Source: Alphaproteobacteria bacterium
Lineage (GTDB): Bacteria > Pseudomonadota > Alphaproteobacteria > ATCC43930 > CGMCC-115725
Assembly: GCA_019241915.1 (NCBI GenBank)
Contig: JAFAWI010000431.1
Span: 1 to 6,056 of the forward strand
Direction of reading: 5' to 3'
DNA length: 6,056 bases
The notes under the pieces were generated by a model. That model ran no database searches. It saw only the letters and a program-made list of their open reading frames with translations, and was not told the DNA's origin. Position 1 is the first letter of the stretch. Every line of letters begins with the position of its first letter. The position numbers and the translations under genes are program-made. Positions 5,096 to 6,056 of this stretch are shown here, piece by piece.

Positions 5096-6056
5096 CTAGG
5101 CCCGTGCTGCCCGGATTGCCTGCCAGATGCGCGCGGGTGTTGCGGGCATGTCGAGGCTGGTGACCCCGAGCGGACTCAGCGCGTCGATCACCGCGTTGAC
5201 GATCGCGGGCAGCGCACCGACCGTGCCGGCTTCGCCCGCGCCCTTGGCGCCCAAAGGGTTGCGCTTGGTCGGCACCGGGTTCGAGTGGATTTCCATGTAT
5301 GGCATCACGTCGGCGCGGGGCATCGCGTAGTCCATAAAGCTGCCGCTCAGGTTCTGTCCGGACTCCCGATCGTAGACGACCTCCTCCATCAGCGCCTGGC
5401 CGAGGCCCTGCGCGACCCCCCCGTGGATCTGACCCTTGAGGCCGACCGGGTTCACCACCGTGCCGACATCGTCGATCACGACATAGCGGACAATGTCGAG
5501 CGCGCCGGTCTCGGGGTCGATCTCGACCTCGCAGATGTGGCAGCCGTTGGGGTAGGTGTTGTCGTCGGGCGAGAAGGTGCCGGTCTCGTAAAGCCCGCCC
5601 TCCAGCTCCTTGGGCAGCCGCGCCGCCTGGAACGACGCTTTCGCGACATCGGTGATCGACAGCCGGCGGTCGGTGCCGCCCACCGCGAAATCGCCGTCGG
5701 TAAACTCGATGTCGGCCTCGGCGGCTTCGAGCAGATGCGCGGCGATCTTCTTGCCTTTGGCGATCACCTTGTCGGCTGCCATCCACAGCGCCGAACCGCC
5801 GATCACGGTCGAGCGCGAGCCGTTGGTGCCGATGCCAAACGCGACCCGGTCTGTATCGCCGTCGATATATTGAACCTGCGCCGGGTCGAGACCGAGCCGC
5901 TCATGCAAGACCTGCTTGAACACGGTTTCGTGGCCCTGGCCCTGGTTTTTGCTGCCCATCAGCAGCATCGCATTGCCGCTGGGGTGGAAGCGGATTTCGG
6001 CGAATTCCTGGCCCGGCGAGGCTGCCTTCTCGATCGGGTTGGCGAGGCCGATGCCG
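5096..6056 (-). CDS. Xanthine dehydrogenase / CoxL-family molybdopterin-binding large subunit, C-terminal part (cut by right window edge)
   Basis: The frame is open from the right edge to TAG at 5096-5098, giving the last 319 residues of a protein that is usually about 750-800 long. The visible start is not the true start. It reads GIGLANPIEKAASPGQEFAEIRF, then LMGSKNQGQGHETVFKQ, a molybdenum-cofactor contact region. YIDGDTDRVAFGIGTNGSRST follows, and then CEVEIDPETGALDIVRYVVIDDVGTVVNP. Near the end, NPLGAKGAGEAGTVGALPA contains the conserved active-site glutamate (codon 5231-5233) that acts as base in molybdenum hydroxylases. Family members oxidise xanthine, aldehydes, CO or N-heterocycles, with partner FAD and 2Fe-2S subunits. 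The active-site loop that separates true CO dehydrogenase (AYRCSFR) from other members lies outside the window, so the substrate is open. No partner subunit is visible. The gene converges on the flavin monooxygenase gene. Confidence 0.92.
   Translation of the reverse strand, partial: GIGLANPIEKAASPGQEFAEIRFHPSGNAMLLMGSKNQGQGHETVFKQVLHERLGLDPAQVQYIDGDTDRVAFGIGTNGSRSTVIGGSALWMAADKVIAKGKKIAAHLLEAAEADIEFTDGDFAVGGTDRRLSITDVAKASFQAARLPKELEGGLYETGTFSPDDNTYPNGCHICEVEIDPETGALDIVRYVVIDDVGTVVNPVGLKGQIHGGVAQGLGQALMEEVVYDRESGQNLSGSFMDYAMPRADVMPYMEIHSNPVPTKRNPLGAKGAGEAGTVGALPAIVNAVIDALSPLGVTSLDMPATPARIWQAIRAARA

Noticed and set aside
5034..5786. Minus-strand ORF of 250 codons overlapping the molybdenum hydroxylase in another frame
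   Set aside because: The CoxL-family frame carries all conserved motifs. This frame is Arg/Gly-rich and unstructured.

Overview
This is GC-rich DNA whose gene content and protein sequences look alphaproteobacterial, probably a soil or aquatic Rhizobiales/Rhodospirillales-type organism. That assignment rests on recalled family resemblance, not on a search. Most of the window is densely coding and ordinary. I found no RNA gene, CRISPR array, complete mobile element or phage module. I also found no convincing new multi-gene system.

Layout. Positions 1-1031 (minus) hold the first 343 codons of ftsK, the DNA translocase of the divisome; its motor lies beyond the left edge. Directly upstream on the same strand, 1111-2304 encodes a DapC-like PLP aminotransferase starting at GTG behind a good ribosome binding site. 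Next on the same strand, 2418-3119 encodes an MgtC/SapB-family membrane protein. Eleven bases upstream of it is the stop codon of a truncated C-terminal fragment (about 3131-3271, minus) that resembles the last beta-strands of an outer-membrane porin. From there to about 3757 no intact gene is visible. This stretch contains frame-broken ORFs, a perfect 16-bp palindrome and strong GC hairpins. On the plus strand, 3758-4996 encodes a UbiH/UbiF/VisC-type flavin monooxygenase, expected to act in ubiquinone synthesis. It converges on the 3' part of a molybdenum hydroxylase large subunit (CoxL/xanthine dehydrogenase family, minus, 5096 to the right edge).

How it fits together. A ubiquinone hydroxylase divergent from an aminotransferase followed by ftsK is an arrangement I associate with alphaproteobacterial chromosomes. 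The mgtC gene and the decayed DNA behind it look like an insertion into that core neighbourhood, with the loss of an upstream porin gene that once shared its transcript. The aminotransferase may supply diaminopimelate for peptidoglycan and lysine, while FtsK acts at the septum, so the pair could be loosely linked to envelope growth. The molybdenum enzyme appears to be an independent unit. The most interesting area is 3131-3757, the remnant and palindrome-rich spacer between mgtC and the flavin monooxygenase.
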